Assembly (NCBI GenBank): GCA_025356055.1
Contig: JANXUU010000140.1
Location: forward strand, 40,569 to 104,568
Direction of reading: 5' to 3'
Source of the DNA: Sphingomonas sp.
GTDB lineage: Bacteria; Pseudomonadota; Alphaproteobacteria; Sphingomonadales; Sphingomonadaceae
DNA: 64,000 bases
The position numbers and the translations under genes are program-made. A model generated the notes under the pieces. It was given only the letters and a program-made list of their open reading frames with translations, ran no database searches and was not told the origin of the DNA. This document shows, piece after piece, positions 11,593-22,282 of the stretch. Every line of letters begins with the position of its first letter. Within the stretch, counting starts at the first letter, position 1.

Positions 11593-12033
11593 ATGCTGTT
11601 CGGCAAGCGCAAACAGATCGTCAAGCGGATCCTCATTGTCGAGGACGAGCCGCTGGCCGCCTTCGACAATGAGACGATGATCGAAAGCGCGGGCTATGAA
11701 GTGGTCGCGACCCACGACAATGTTACCGACGCACTGGCCACGCTCGACACCGCTGCCAGCGGAGGCTCCGTCGACCTCATCATTGCCGACGTCAAGCTTA
11801 GCGGCAAGCGATCGGGCTTCGAACTGGCGCGCGAAGCCACCCCGCGCGGCATCCCCGTCCTTTTCGCCACCGGCAAATGCCCGCCCGAGGCTGCGGCCGT
11901 GTCGATCGGCTGCTTGATGAAGCCATACAGTTCCGGCATTCTCAGAGACGCTATCCGCGCGGTCGAGCAACACCTTCAAGGCAAAACCCCGAAGTTGCCG
12001 AAGGGGCTGGAGTTGTTCCCGATCAAGGGATGA
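11593..12033 (+). CDS. single-domain response regulator receiver protein
   Basis: KRILIVEDEPLAAFDNETMIESAGYEVV; DLIIADVKLSG; LMKPYSSGIL. Confidence 0.85.
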   Translation: MLFGKRKQIVKRILIVEDEPLAAFDNETMIESAGYEVVATHDNVTDALATLDTAASGGSVDLIIADVKLSGKRSGFELAREATPRGIPVLFATGKCPPEAAAVSIGCLMKPYSSGILRDAIRAVEQHLQGKTPKLPKGLELFPIKG

Positions 12034-12036
12034 CGC

Positions 12037-13176
12037 TTAAAGCGCCGCTTCGATCCTGGCGTGAAACCCCGCCACTCCATCCTCGAGCGTCCCCAGCAAT
12101 ATTTCGTCGATCAGCCCCGACTCTAGCCCGCTCTGCCCCAGCGCCGCGGCGCCGAAATCTTCCGTCCCGAACGTCCCTTCGTCGAGCAGATCCCAGCTGC
12201 GCCGCCAGTGCGCCTCGGCGTCATTCGTCTGGGGCGCCTCGGAGATCAGCATCAAGTCCTCCACCAGGGTCGTGCCCACCGCTTGCGGCATCGCGATCAG
12301 CAGGTTGATGTAATCGGGGCTGACGATAACCACCGAGTTGGGGAACAGCTGATAGGTGTAGGTCACCGCACGGCGAAGCGCGGGCCAATCGTCGCGATCG
12401 ATCTCGCTCAGATAATCCGCCCGCCCGACTGCTGCGCGCTGGTGGCGGCCGATCTGGTCGGCGACGGTAATTCCGTCGGCGAAGAACGGCGCGATCGTCG
12501 CGGCGTGGAGCCGCTGGACATGATAGTTTTCCAGGAAGGCGTCGATGACGAGCTTCCAGTTGGCCGCAACGGCGTGCGTCTTGCGCTTGTAGAGGTGGAG
12601 CGCCGCTAGGCCGAATGCATCGAGATCGGGGGCAAGTGCAGCCTCGTTGGCGAAATCCGCCCCAGGGTCGCGCGCGAACCAGATCAGTCCACCCGACTCG
12701 ATCGACGGAAAATGCGTCAATCCGTGCGCCGCCTTGTCCAGCCCCGGGAAACATTCTGCGCGGGGAAGCGACGCAAGCGCCCCGTCGGCACGATAGGCCC
12801 AGGCGTGATACGGACACACGATCCGCGTTGCCGGAACCGGTCCAGCCACGTCGAGCAGCCGCGTGCCGCGATGCCGGCACACGTTGGCCATGACATGAAC
12901 TTGTCCGTCGCCGTCGCGGCTGATGATCAGCGGAACGCCGTAATCGTCGTGGGTCACCGCCAGGTTGGGGCTGGGGAGCAGCGCCGAAGGACCCAGCAAC
13001 AGCGGTAAGCGGTCGAACAAAGACCCCTGTTCGCGCGCAAAGCGGTGAGAATCAGTGTAGTTTCGGGCAGGCAAGCGGGTGATGGCCGTGCCCATGGCCG
13101 CGTCGCCCCGGGCCAGCGCGTCGGCCAGCGCGCGCTGTCCTGGACTGGGCTTTGACGATCGGGGCATCATGTCCAT
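12037..13176 (-). CDS. Rieske aromatic ring-hydroxylating oxygenase, alpha subunit
   Basis: CRHRGTRL...CPYHAWAY Rieske motif; NWKLVIDAFLENYHVQRLH. Confidence 0.9.
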   Translation of the reverse strand: MDMMPRSSKPSPGQRALADALARGDAAMGTAITRLPARNYTDSHRFAREQGSLFDRLPLLLGPSALLPSPNLAVTHDDYGVPLIISRDGDGQVHVMANVCRHRGTRLLDVAGPVPATRIVCPYHAWAYRADGALASLPRAECFPGLDKAAHGLTHFPSIESGGLIWFARDPGADFANEAALAPDLDAFGLAALHLYKRKTHAVAANWKLVIDAFLENYHVQRLHAATIAPFFADGITVADQIGRHQRAAVGRADYLSEIDRDDWPALRRAVTYTYQLFPNSVVIVSPDYINLLIAMPQAVGTTLVEDLMLISEAPQTNDAEAHWRRSWDLLDEGTFGTEDFGAAALGQSGLESGLIDEILLGTLEDGVAGFHARIEAAL

Positions 13177-13257
13177 CGGTCGGTCCTGCTCTTCCCCGAG
13201 TGCTGATGCAAGTTAAGTTCTCCGAACTGGACTAGTCAGCACCCCCTCATCTGCGCA

Positions 13258-15009
13258 ATGTCGGTGAAGACAATCGAAAGCGGAGAGCAAATGGCGTCCC
13301 AACCCCGGCCCAAGGGCCTCAAATTGCTCCGCGTCGCGCTCGGCAACCGCAAGTCGGGAAGCATGCTCGGCTTCGGTTTTTCCTCGGGCCTGCCGTTCGC
13401 GCTTCTGATCGGCACGCTGAACGCCTGGCTCGGAGAGGCCAAGATCAACTTGGCGACAATTGGTGTGCTGTCGTGGATCGGGCTTACCTATTCGTTCAAA
13501 TTCCTGTGGTCGCCGTTGGTCGACCGGCTCGAGATTCCGCTCCTCAACCGCTTCGGCCGCCGCAAGAGCTGGATCATGCTGTGCCAGGCGGTGATGGTCG
13601 CCGCCTTTGTTGCACTCGCGCTGACCGACCCGGCGAAGAACATCGGCTGGTTTGCGATTTTTGCGGTTATTGCGAGCTTCGCGTCGGCGACGCAGGACGT
13701 CGCGGTCGATGCGTGGCGGATCGACGTCGCCGACGAGGATGCGCCGGTGGAATTGCTCTCGGCAATCTATCAGTTCGGCTATCGCACCGCCTCGATCGTG
13801 GGAGGTGCGTTCGCGCTGGTGCTTGCCGCGCGGATGAGCTGGAGCCTCGTCTATCTGCTGATGGCGGTGCTTATCGGCCTGATGATCGGAGTCGCGCTCG
13901 CCGCCCCCGACACCAGCCGCCCGCCCAAAGGCGCGATGAACGAAGCCCTGTCCCAAGCCGGCGAGATCGAGCCGCGCACGCGCCTGATCGCGCTCGCTAT
14001 CGTCACCACATGCTGGACGTGGGCGATCATCACCATCGCCCGCTTCATGAGCTCGATGCTGGTCCTTGCGCCCGGCACCAAGCCGCCATCTGTAGCCGAT
14101 TTCACCAAGCATGTCGGCCCATGGATCATCGTCGCTACCGTGTTCGTGCCGCTCGTCATCGCGGCGAGCGTGAACTGGCTGAAGGCCCACCACCGCAGTG
14201 TCCTGGCCCAGCCCGACACACACCCGGGATCCGGCCGCACTGCCGCCAATCACATGTACGGCGCGCTCGTCTCGCCGCTCGCCGAACTTTCGGAGAGGCT
14301 TGGCTGGGGGGTACTGATCGTGATCGGCTTCGTCCTGACCTACGCGCTATGCTATAATATCTGGTCGAGCTTCGCCTTCCCTTTCTACCTCGATTTCCTC
14401 CATTACTCGAAGGACGAAGTGGCGTTTGCGTCGAAGATATTCGGCATCTTCATGACGATGATCGGCATCAGCCTGGCGGGCTATTTGTTCACCCGCATTG
14501 GGCGGTTCCCGACGGTGCTGCTCGGCTCGATCCTGCCGCCGACGGGCAATCTGGTCTATGCCGACCTGGCAGAGGGCGGGCGGCATCTCGACATGGTCAG
14601 CCATGCATTGCACCTCAATGTGCTCGCGAGTTGGTTCGGGCAGGATGATCGGATGGTGCGCCTGCTGATGGCGATCAGTTACGAGAACATCTCGACTGGA
14701 ATCGCACTTACCGCGTTCGTCGCCTACCTTTCGTCGATCGTCTCGAAGAACTTTACCGCCGTGCAATATGCGCTGCTTTCCTCGCTCACCTTCCTTGTCG
14801 GATCGCTTGGCCGCGGAGTTGCAGGCGAGATGTTCGACACGCTCGGCTATGCGACGGTGTTCCGCTACACAGCAGCATTCGGGCTGTTGTCGGTATTGTT
14901 CGTGAGCCTCGAATGGATCCGGTCGAGCGCGATTGAGCGGCGCGTCAGTCGGGAAGCTCAAGATTTGCCGACAGCGCTTCCCCCGCAAGATACAGCGACC
15001 CCGCAATAA
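13258..15009 (+). CDS. MFS transporter, AmpG-like
   Basis: GNRKSGSMLGFGFSSGLPFALLIGTLNAWLGEAKINLATIG...YSFKFLWSPLVDRL. Confidence 0.85.
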   Translation: MSVKTIESGEQMASQPRPKGLKLLRVALGNRKSGSMLGFGFSSGLPFALLIGTLNAWLGEAKINLATIGVLSWIGLTYSFKFLWSPLVDRLEIPLLNRFGRRKSWIMLCQAVMVAAFVALALTDPAKNIGWFAIFAVIASFASATQDVAVDAWRIDVADEDAPVELLSAIYQFGYRTASIVGGAFALVLAARMSWSLVYLLMAVLIGLMIGVALAAPDTSRPPKGAMNEALSQAGEIEPRTRLIALAIVTTCWTWAIITIARFMSSMLVLAPGTKPPSVADFTKHVGPWIIVATVFVPLVIAASVNWLKAHHRSVLAQPDTHPGSGRTAANHMYGALVSPLAELSERLGWGVLIVIGFVLTYALCYNIWSSFAFPFYLDFLHYSKDEVAFASKIFGIFMTMIGISLAGYLFTRIGRFPTVLLGSILPPTGNLVYADLAEGGRHLDMVSHALHLNVLASWFGQDDRMVRLLMAISYENISTGIALTAFVAYLSSIVSKNFTAVQYALLSSLTFLVGSLGRGVAGEMFDTLGYATVFRYTAAFGLLSVLFVSLEWIRSSAIERRVSREAQDLPTALPPQDTATPQ

Positions 15010-16159
15010 GGATCGGCGAAGATAGAAGGGCGAGGGCCTCGATCAACGTTGCTGCGGCCCGCCCGCTGAACTTCGCGGCGAGTGTGGCGGGATCGTGACT
15101 CGCGTGATCGAGCACGGGGACGAAGGTCAGGCTGAGCGCATAAGGGCGGAGCAGGGCAACAATCTCGTCGGCGTCCTTGTTCGCGAGCATCCCCAGCACG
15201 AGGTGGCGCGGATCGGTCGCAAGATGCGCCGCCAGCGCTCGCGCTGCATCGCCATTGTGCGCCCCGTCGACCATCACGTCGCGTCCGGCGGCGAGCGGGC
15301 CGGGGGCGAGCCGTTGCAGCCGTGCGGGCCACTTGGCGCCCGCAAGGCCATTTCGAAACTGGTCGAGGGTGACCGGCAGTCCTGCGGCCTTGAGCATCTG
15401 CCAAGCCAAGTTCGCATTGCGCCGCTGGTGCGCACCGGGGAGCGCCGGGCGGAGGCTCACATCAGGCTTCCAGTCGCGGCCTTCGAGGAGTAACGGCGTG
15501 CCGCGTCCGGCAGCCATCGTCTGGGTGGCGGCGAGTGCTTCGGGCGGCTGGGCGAGCGCGATCAGCGGGACGCCGGACTTGGCGATCCCGGCCTTCTCGC
15601 GCGCGATCTCGGCGAGCGTGTGGCCGAGATAATGCTGGTGATCGATCCCGATGCTGGCGATCCCGCATGCCGCCGGTCGCTCGACGACGTTGGTCGCGTC
15701 GAGCCGACCGCCGAGGCCGACCTCGAGGACGCAGACATCGGCGGGGATGCGCGCGTACACGAGCAGGGCAGCGGCGGTCGTGACCTCGAAGAAGCTTCCG
15801 CCAATGCCTTCGTTCACATCGAGCACTTCGGCGAGCAGTACCGCAAGCGCTTCGTCATCGATTAGCCGCCCCGCGATGCGGATCCGTTCATTGAAGCGCA
15901 CGAGGTGCGGGCTGGTGAAGACGTGTGCGCGGAGGCCCGCTGCCTCGATCCCGGCGCGCAAAAACGCGCAGGTCGAGCCCTTGCCGTTGGTGCCCGCGAC
16001 GTGGAGCACGGGTGGCAACCGGTCCTGCGGACGGTCAAGCCGATGGAGCAGTTCCAGCACGCGGTCGAGACCGAGGATATCGTCGGCGTAAATCGATGTC
16101 CCCAGCCGGTCGAGCTGGGCCTGCACTGCTGGCGAACCCGAACGGGCGAAATCAGCCAT
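14945..16159 (-). CDS. folC: bifunctional folylpolyglutamate synthase/dihydrofolate synthase
   Basis: LHVAGTNGKGSTCAFLRAGIEAAG; VFTSPHLVRFNERIRI; EVGLGGRLDATN. Confidence 0.93.
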   Translation of the reverse strand: MADFARSGSPAVQAQLDRLGTSIYADDILGLDRVLELLHRLDRPQDRLPPVLHVAGTNGKGSTCAFLRAGIEAAGLRAHVFTSPHLVRFNERIRIAGRLIDDEALAVLLAEVLDVNEGIGGSFFEVTTAAALLVYARIPADVCVLEVGLGGRLDATNVVERPAACGIASIGIDHQHYLGHTLAEIAREKAGIAKSGVPLIALAQPPEALAATQTMAAGRGTPLLLEGRDWKPDVSLRPALPGAHQRRNANLAWQMLKAAGLPVTLDQFRNGLAGAKWPARLQRLAPGPLAAGRDVMVDGAHNGDAARALAAHLATDPRHLVLGMLANKDADEIVALLRPYALSLTFVPVLDHASHDPATLAAKFSGRAAATLIEALALLSSPILIAGSLYLAGEALSANLELPD

Positions 16160-17013
16160 CAGGCGGCCGCCTTCTCCGGCGTGAGATAGGCGATCAGCGT
16201 GGCCAGCTTCGCCGTCAGCTCAGCCCGGTGGACGACCATGTCGATTATGCCATGCGCGAGCAGATATTCCGCGCGCTGAAAGCCCTCGGGCAATTTCTCG
16301 CGAATGGTCTGTTCGATCACCCGCTGTCCGGCAAACCCGATCAGCGCGCCCGGCTCGGCCAGCTGGATGTCGCCGAGCATCGCGTACGATGCAGTTACCC
16401 CGCCGGTCGTCGGGTCGGTCAGAACGACGATGTAGGGCAGCCCCGCTTCGCGCAATTCCGCCAGCGCGACGGTCGTTCGCGGCATCTGCATCAGCGAGAG
16501 AATCCCCTCTTGCATTCGCGCGCCCCCGGCTGCGGTAAACAGCACGTAGGGCAACTCTGCCTCGATCGCCGCCTTGATTCCGGCGAGGATCGCGGCACCA
16601 ACGGCGATGCCCATGGAACCGCCCATGAAGGCAAAATCCTGAACTCCGACGATCGCGCCGTGCCCGCCGATGGTGCCCTTGGCGGTCATCAGCGCATCGC
16701 GTTCACCAGTTGCGGTTCGCGCTGCTTTCAGCCGGTCGGGATAGCGCTTGGTATCCTTAAACTTGAGCGGGTCCTCACGGACTTCGGGGGTCGGGAGGAC
16801 GCGGTACTTCTCGCCGTCGAAGATCATGTCGAACCGCGCCTTGGGCCCGATGCGGTCATGGTGGTCGCAGCGCGGGCAGACGAAGAGGTTATCCTCCCAC
16901 TCCTTGGTAAAGACCATCGTCTGGCACTTGCCACAACGGTGCCACAGCGTGTCGCCGGTCTGGCGCTTTGGCAGGAAGGGGATGCCGTTTCGCACCCGGG
17001 TGAGCCAGCTCAT
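16159..17013 (-). CDS. accD: acetyl-CoA carboxylase carboxyltransferase subunit beta
   Basis: [29 protein letters not shown] zinc ribbon; [15 protein letters not shown]. Confidence 0.95.
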   Translation of the reverse strand: MSWLTRVRNGIPFLPKRQTGDTLWHRCGKCQTMVFTKEWEDNLFVCPRCDHHDRIGPKARFDMIFDGEKYRVLPTPEVREDPLKFKDTKRYPDRLKAARTATGERDALMTAKGTIGGHGAIVGVQDFAFMGGSMGIAVGAAILAGIKAAIEAELPYVLFTAAGGARMQEGILSLMQMPRTTVALAELREAGLPYIVVLTDPTTGGVTASYAMLGDIQLAEPGALIGFAGQRVIEQTIREKLPEGFQRAEYLLAHGIIDMVVHRAELTAKLATLIAYLTPEKAAA

Positions 17014-17070
17014 GCGGTTCTCGTCTGTGTCATGGCTTGGCGACTATGCCGCCGGGCGAATTATGTCCAC

Positions 17071-17745
17071 TTACAGCGAGCCCTCTATCGCGCGCAGCGC
17101 TGCGACTGGGTCTTCAGCGCCGGTCACCGGGCGACCGATGACAAGGATTGAGGCGCCGGCGTCGAGCGCCGCGCGGGGGGTCATAACGCGCTTCTGGTCG
17201 GCGGTGGCGGTGTCTGCGGGGCGGATGCCGGGGACAACGAAAAAGCCCGTCGGCCATGCCTTGCGCACCGGGCCAACTTCCTGACCCGAGCAGACAATTC
17301 CGTCGAGGCCGGCCTCTCGCGCCAACGCGGCGAGGCGTTCGACCTGGGCTTGCGGCTGACCACCGACGCCGATCGAACGAAGGTCTTCGTCATCCAGGCT
17401 GGTCAGGACGGTCACCGCGACGACCTTCGTTCCCGCCGGCGCGGCGGCCTTGGCGTCTTCCATCATCGCGCGGCCCCCGGCCGCGTGGACGGTCAGGATC
17501 GCGGGTTCGAACGGACGCAGCGCCATGATCGCCTTGGCGACGGTGTTGGGGATGTCGTGGAGCTTGAGGTCGAGGAATATCGGAAGCCCGAGTTGGGCGA
17601 TGTCCATCACCCCGGCGCGGCCATTGCGGAGGAAGAATTCGAGCCCGAGCTTGATCCCCCCGACGTGTCGCTGGACCGTCTTCGCAAGCCGCTGCGCATC
17701 CTCAAGATCGGGGGTATCGATCGCGATGAATACCGGGCGGCTCAT
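17071..17745 (-). CDS. pyrF: orotidine 5'-phosphate decarboxylase
   Basis: MSRPVFIAIDTPDLEDAQRLAK; FLDLKLHDIPNTVAKA; VVPGIRP. Confidence 0.95.
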   Translation of the reverse strand: MSRPVFIAIDTPDLEDAQRLAKTVQRHVGGIKLGLEFFLRNGRAGVMDIAQLGLPIFLDLKLHDIPNTVAKAIMALRPFEPAILTVHAAGGRAMMEDAKAAAPAGTKVVAVTVLTSLDDEDLRSIGVGGQPQAQVERLAALAREAGLDGIVCSGQEVGPVRKAWPTGFFVVPGIRPADTATADQKRVMTPRAALDAGASILVIGRPVTGAEDPVAALRAIEGSL

Positions 17746-18017
17746 GGCTGCGTCTCGCCGGCGACCGGCGGAATAGGAGGCATCACTGGCGCCGCCGTCG
17801 TCCTGGCCGACTTGCGCAGCTGCCAGCAACGAAGCCGCCAGCGGATTGTCGTCGGCACATAACCAAACAGGAACGCGATCAGCACGAGCAGCGGAAGCTT
17901 GATATCGGCTTGGACATTGCCCCACAAATCGACCGTTACGTCGTTCCAGTTGCGCCCCATGAACAGCGCAGCCAGCAGCGCCAGGAAGAGCCAGAAGAGG
18001 AGGCGCAGGAACCGCAT
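17742..18017 (-). CDS. LapA-domain-like small membrane protein
   Basis: MRFLRLLFWLFLALLAALFMGRNWNDVTVDLWGNVQADIKLPLLVLIAFLFGYVP; 4-bp overlap with pyrF. Confidence 0.7.
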   Translation of the reverse strand: MRFLRLLFWLFLALLAALFMGRNWNDVTVDLWGNVQADIKLPLLVLIAFLFGYVPTTIRWRLRCWQLRKSARTTAAPVMPPIPPVAGETQP

Positions 18018-18163
18018 TGAGCTCTCGCTTAAGCGAGCCGCGCGGCGAACGCCAGTTTTCGACTCCTGTCGTCGCTCAAGGTGCTCGCTTGACCGCAGGC
18101 AGCAAGGCGCGGCGTTGAGCATGAGCGGCCGCCGACGCAGAGGGGTGACACGGGGAGTAGGGT

Positions 18164-19456
18164 TTGGAACGACAGCATATCATCGGGCTTGGCGCCTTTG
18201 CCGTGCTCGCCGGCGCGATCGCATTGGCCGCGCCGCACGGAAGCCCGGAAAAGCGTGCGCAAAATGCCGTGGCCGCCGCGCATCTCAAGCTCGCCAGCCT
18301 GTCGATTTCGGCGCGGCACGATGTCGATTACGCCGTGCTCGACCAACGATTGAAGGCGATGGCGGCGCGGCCGTCGATGGTCGGGCTGGCCGTCGGGGTG
18401 ATCGAGAACGGCCGCATCACCTTCCTGTCGGGCTATGGCGAGACAGCGCACGGATCGGGCGAGGCCGTCACGCCAGAGACGGTCTTCCGCTGGGCGAGCT
18501 GCTCGAAGGGTGTCGCGTCGACGATGGTCGCCAAGCTCGCCGAGACCGGCCTGGTCGATCTTAACGCGCCGGTGGCGAACTATGTCCCGGCGCTCAAGCT
18601 GCCCAACGCCGGCGAGTATAAGGCGACGGTCACCGACCTGCTCAGCCACCGCCTCGGTCTTTATCGCAACGCCTATGACAACAAGTTGGAGGAAGGACAG
18701 AGCCCGTTCGTGCTGCGCTCTCAGCTCGGCCAGCTCAACGCAGTTTGCGCGCCGGGCACCTGCTGGGACTATCAGAACGTCGCTTACGATGCGTCGAGTG
18801 AGATCGTCGCAAGGTTGACTGGCGTGTCCTATCCGCAAGCGGTCCGGCAAACCCTGTTCGACCCGATCGGGATGCGATCGGCGAGCGTCACGCGCGCGGG
18901 TCTGGAGGGGTCGCCAAGCTGGGCGCGCCCGCACAGCGTCGGCCGCCGCGTGCTTCCGGGCAGCGATGCCTATTACAAGGTTCCCGCAGCGGGTGGGATC
19001 AACAGCAACATCAAGGATTTCGCGCTGTGGATGATCGCGCAGACGGGGGGTATGCCCGACGTGTTGTCGCCGAGGCTACTCGAAACGATCCACGCCCCAT
19101 TGGTCAAGACCCCGAGCGAAGTCGGCCGGATGCGCAAGTTCGCCGAGCGGGTTCATTCGCCCTATTACGGGCTCGGCTGGCGCAGCTATGATTATGCCGG
19201 GCACCGGGTGATCGGGCATCGCGGAGGGGTCAACGGCTATCGCTCGCTGATCCTGTTCGACCCGGCGCTCAAGAGCGGGGTGGTGGCGCTGTGGAACAGC
19301 AATACCAGCCAGCCGGGCGGACTCGAGTTTGAAGTAATGGACATGCTCTACCACCTGCCGTTCCGCGACTGGATGGAACTGAGCAAGTCAGGTGCGCCTA
19401 AACGCGCTGACGAGGGCGACGACCTTCCGGCCGCCGCCCAAGGATCCGCCAGCTAG
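18164..19456 (+). CDS. serine hydrolase, beta-lactamase class C family
   Basis: VFRWASCSKGVASTMV (SxxK), YDASSEIVARLTG, HRGGVNGYRS. Confidence 0.88.
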   Translation: MERQHIIGLGAFAVLAGAIALAAPHGSPEKRAQNAVAAAHLKLASLSISARHDVDYAVLDQRLKAMAARPSMVGLAVGVIENGRITFLSGYGETAHGSGEAVTPETVFRWASCSKGVASTMVAKLAETGLVDLNAPVANYVPALKLPNAGEYKATVTDLLSHRLGLYRNAYDNKLEEGQSPFVLRSQLGQLNAVCAPGTCWDYQNVAYDASSEIVARLTGVSYPQAVRQTLFDPIGMRSASVTRAGLEGSPSWARPHSVGRRVLPGSDAYYKVPAAGGINSNIKDFALWMIAQTGGMPDVLSPRLLETIHAPLVKTPSEVGRMRKFAERVHSPYYGLGWRSYDYAGHRVIGHRGGVNGYRSLILFDPALKSGVVALWNSNTSQPGGLEFEVMDMLYHLPFRDWMELSKSGAPKRADEGDDLPAAAQGSAS

Positions 19457-20331
19457 GCCTGAGTCATCGGGATTGCGCTTCGCTGGTCCGCGGCCTGCTC
19501 GGTCGTGTTCCCGGTCAAAAACGACACAAGGTCGCTGATCAGCCGTTCCTTCTCGATTGCGAACAGACCGTGTGCCGAGCCGTCATATTCGATCAGCTGC
19601 GCGCCGGGAACGTCGCGAGCGACTATACGACCAGTGGCATCGATCGGAACGGTCACGTCCGCCGTTCCGTGAATGACGAGGGTCGGCACGGTAAAGCTCT
19701 TGAGATCGGGGCGGAAGTCGGTTGTCCCGAATGACTTCGCCGCAGCGAGAGTCGGGCGCAGGCCAGCCATCAGTGCTTGCCGCTGAGCATCGTCGAGCAC
19801 TTCGTCGCTGACCGGTGAGCTCATCACGCCAACCCCGAAGAAATCCTTGAAGAAGCCCTTCATGAAGTGCGCGCGGTCTTTTTTCATTCCGGCCGTCATC
19901 TCGTCGAACGTCGCCTGGGGAACACCGTCTGGATTATCGTCGGTCTGAAGCATGTAGGGTACCACCGACGAGATCAGCACGGCCTTCGAGACGCGCTGGG
20001 CGCCTTGGCGCGAAAGAAAGCGCGCAACCTCGCCGCCGCCCATTGAGAATCCGACCAATGCAACCTGCTCGCTGATACCGGCATGGTTGAGGATCGCCGC
20101 GACATCGTCGCTCAATGTATCATAATCATAGCCGTCCCACGGCTGGTCCGAACGTCCGAACCCGCGGCGGTCAGGGATGATTGTGCGGCAACCGCTCTCG
20201 ACCAGCGCCAGCGCAGCATCGTCGAACGTGTCGCCTGTCAATGGCCAGCCGTGAAGCAGAACGACCGGAGCGCCCTTTCCCCAATCCTTGTAATAAAGAT
20301 GGGTATTATCGCGAGCTTTGGCAAAGGGCAT
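19453..20331 (-). CDS. alpha/beta hydrolase, haloperoxidase-like
   Basis: VVLLHGWPLTGDTF; GFSMGGGEVARFL; ADVTVPIDATGR; GSAHGLF. Confidence 0.88.
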   Translation of the reverse strand: MPFAKARDNTHLYYKDWGKGAPVVLLHGWPLTGDTFDDAALALVESGCRTIIPDRRGFGRSDQPWDGYDYDTLSDDVAAILNHAGISEQVALVGFSMGGGEVARFLSRQGAQRVSKAVLISSVVPYMLQTDDNPDGVPQATFDEMTAGMKKDRAHFMKGFFKDFFGVGVMSSPVSDEVLDDAQRQALMAGLRPTLAAAKSFGTTDFRPDLKSFTVPTLVIHGTADVTVPIDATGRIVARDVPGAQLIEYDGSAHGLFAIEKERLISDLVSFLTGNTTEQAADQRSAIPMTQA

Positions 20332-20522
20332 CGAAACTCTCCTGATGGGCGCCTGGGGGGACGGGGCGTCTCAATAGGTTGAACTCGCGACAGCCTTAGG
20401 TGTTGCTCAGCTCGTCGTGCCGTTTGCGGAGGTTACCCCGACGAAATGGCGCGAGCGCATTCGATGCAAGGTAAGACCTTAGGCGACATCGGCCGCGGAA
20501 GCATTTTTAGATGGGAAATTCA

Positions 20523-21836
20523 CTAGCGCGAGGCAACTCGGTCGTCACTGGTATCGCGGTGATAAACGTCGTCGCTGAAGGCGATCTGGCCATTGTCGGC
20601 ACGGGCGGTAATGTAACTGATAAACACCGGCGTTCCCTGCGGTAGGCGGACATTAAGCTCGGGATCAGCGGCTGGCGCGATCATGTTGCCACCAAGCCAG
20701 CGACCAAGGCGCTTAGCGTCTTCGAGGCGGACACAGCCGTTCGACAGCGTGCGCTGGTTCTGGTCAAAAAGGGCGCGATTATTGGTGTCGTGGAGGTAAA
20801 TGCCCTGTGGGTTGTTGAAGTTGAATTTGACGACGCCCATTGAATTGGCGGCGCCGGGGAGCTCGCGCAGCTTGACTTCGGAAGTGCCGGCCATCACGCC
20901 TTTCCAATTGACTGAGGAAGCAGGCAGCACAGCGGGAGCTTCCCAGTCGGCGATGACCTCATAGCCATTCTTCTTGAGCCACGAGATCCCCGTCTTGACG
21001 ACGTGCGGCGCGATCAACTTGCGGCCCAAGTCGCTTGGAATGTTCCAATAGGGATTGAAGGTCGCGTACCAGATCGTGCTGGCGACCATCGGGGTCTGCG
21101 CGTCGGGGCGGCCGACGACAACCTTCATCGTGTCGACGACGCGGCCGTCCTGGACCATCGAAAGCCGCTGTGTTGCCGCGTTAACGAGGATGAAGCGGCC
21201 GGTCGCGGGAAGGGCACGGAGGCGGTCGAGGTTGGCAACTATCCGCGCGTCAGGATGTGCGTAGCCCGACAATTGCGCCTGTGCCCAGGCGACATCGCGC
21301 AGCTCGGCATACATCGGGCTGACCGCCGACACAGCGGCGAGGTGATCGGGTAGCGACGAGGCGCGTGCCGCCTGCTCGAGAACATAGCCTGGCGCGGGCG
21401 CGTGCGGGGAAAGACGCGGGTCATTGTAAGTCATGCCCCGGGCGGGTGCGTAAAGCGTGGCGACATAGCGAAGCCACGCGGCGGACATCAGCCGCTCAGC
21501 GCGCGCAGCCGAAGGGCGATCGTTGGTTAAGGCGAGCGCGGCCTGTATTTCGTCGGCAAGTTGAGGGCCGATGGAGAGCCCATCGTAAGGAGCACGGCGC
21601 AGCGTCCGCAACAGCGCGACCGCGACCGGGGAAGCGGGGCCGTTCTTCAGCCACAGCGGCGCATTGGCGTGCTGGGCATAAAAGCGTTCTACTGCTGCGT
21701 CGATCGCCGTATCGCCGGTGGTGGAGAGGGCGGACACGGGAATCGTTGCCATTTCCGTGTTTGACGCGGCCACTGCCGGCAGCGGAGCGAAGGCGATCGT
21801 CGCCGCGAGGAGGGTCTTGACCAGCGTCGGCTTCAC
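20523..21836 (-). CDS. L,D-transpeptidase (YkuD/YcbB-like), exported
   Basis: Signal peptide; GIYLHDTNNRALFDQNQRTLSNGCVRLEDAKRL (HxxxxxxxxxxxSxGCxR). Confidence 0.92.
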   Translation of the reverse strand: MKPTLVKTLLAATIAFAPLPAVAASNTEMATIPVSALSTTGDTAIDAAVERFYAQHANAPLWLKNGPASPVAVALLRTLRRAPYDGLSIGPQLADEIQAALALTNDRPSAARAERLMSAAWLRYVATLYAPARGMTYNDPRLSPHAPAPGYVLEQAARASSLPDHLAAVSAVSPMYAELRDVAWAQAQLSGYAHPDARIVANLDRLRALPATGRFILVNAATQRLSMVQDGRVVDTMKVVVGRPDAQTPMVASTIWYATFNPYWNIPSDLGRKLIAPHVVKTGISWLKKNGYEVIADWEAPAVLPASSVNWKGVMAGTSEVKLRELPGAANSMGVVKFNFNNPQGIYLHDTNNRALFDQNQRTLSNGCVRLEDAKRLGRWLGGNMIAPAADPELNVRLPQGTPVFISYITARADNGQIAFSDDVYHRDTSDDRVASR

Positions 21837-22282
21837 AGCCGCTTCCTTTCAATTCGAATGACTTGAAGGACCAAACGACGCAACGGCTCGCTTTGTTGCG
21901 CGTTGTCGCTCGCAGGTTTCCACACCGCACGCGCAGATGATGCGCTTATATCACACCCATTCGTCGTGATTGAAGTAGAATGGCGAAAATGAGCCAAAAA
22001 AGCCTGAACGATTAAGCAAGGATAAGGCTTATTTCGCTTTTTGTGACGCGACAGGTTGGTTAAAGTCAGGCTAATCGATCGTTCGTGACACGATACCACA
22101 GGCGGTAGTCTTCTCGCTCGCTCGAGGAATCCGACGATCAAGTCATCCCATCCGTTAGCAGAAACAGGCCCAGAAAGTACGGCTACCCTGAGTCCCGGGG
22201 TGTTCGATCTGGCGGAACCGGACGATCAGTGGCGCTCATCAATCCCTTGGGGCATGAATTCTATCGGAGCCGCGTTCCGGTC

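Noticed and set aside
10648-11979. Full-length 443-aa ORF as the pseudouridine synthase
   Set aside because: Residues upstream of MTGPQRTTRPP overlap the antisense response-regulator gene; start set at 11565.
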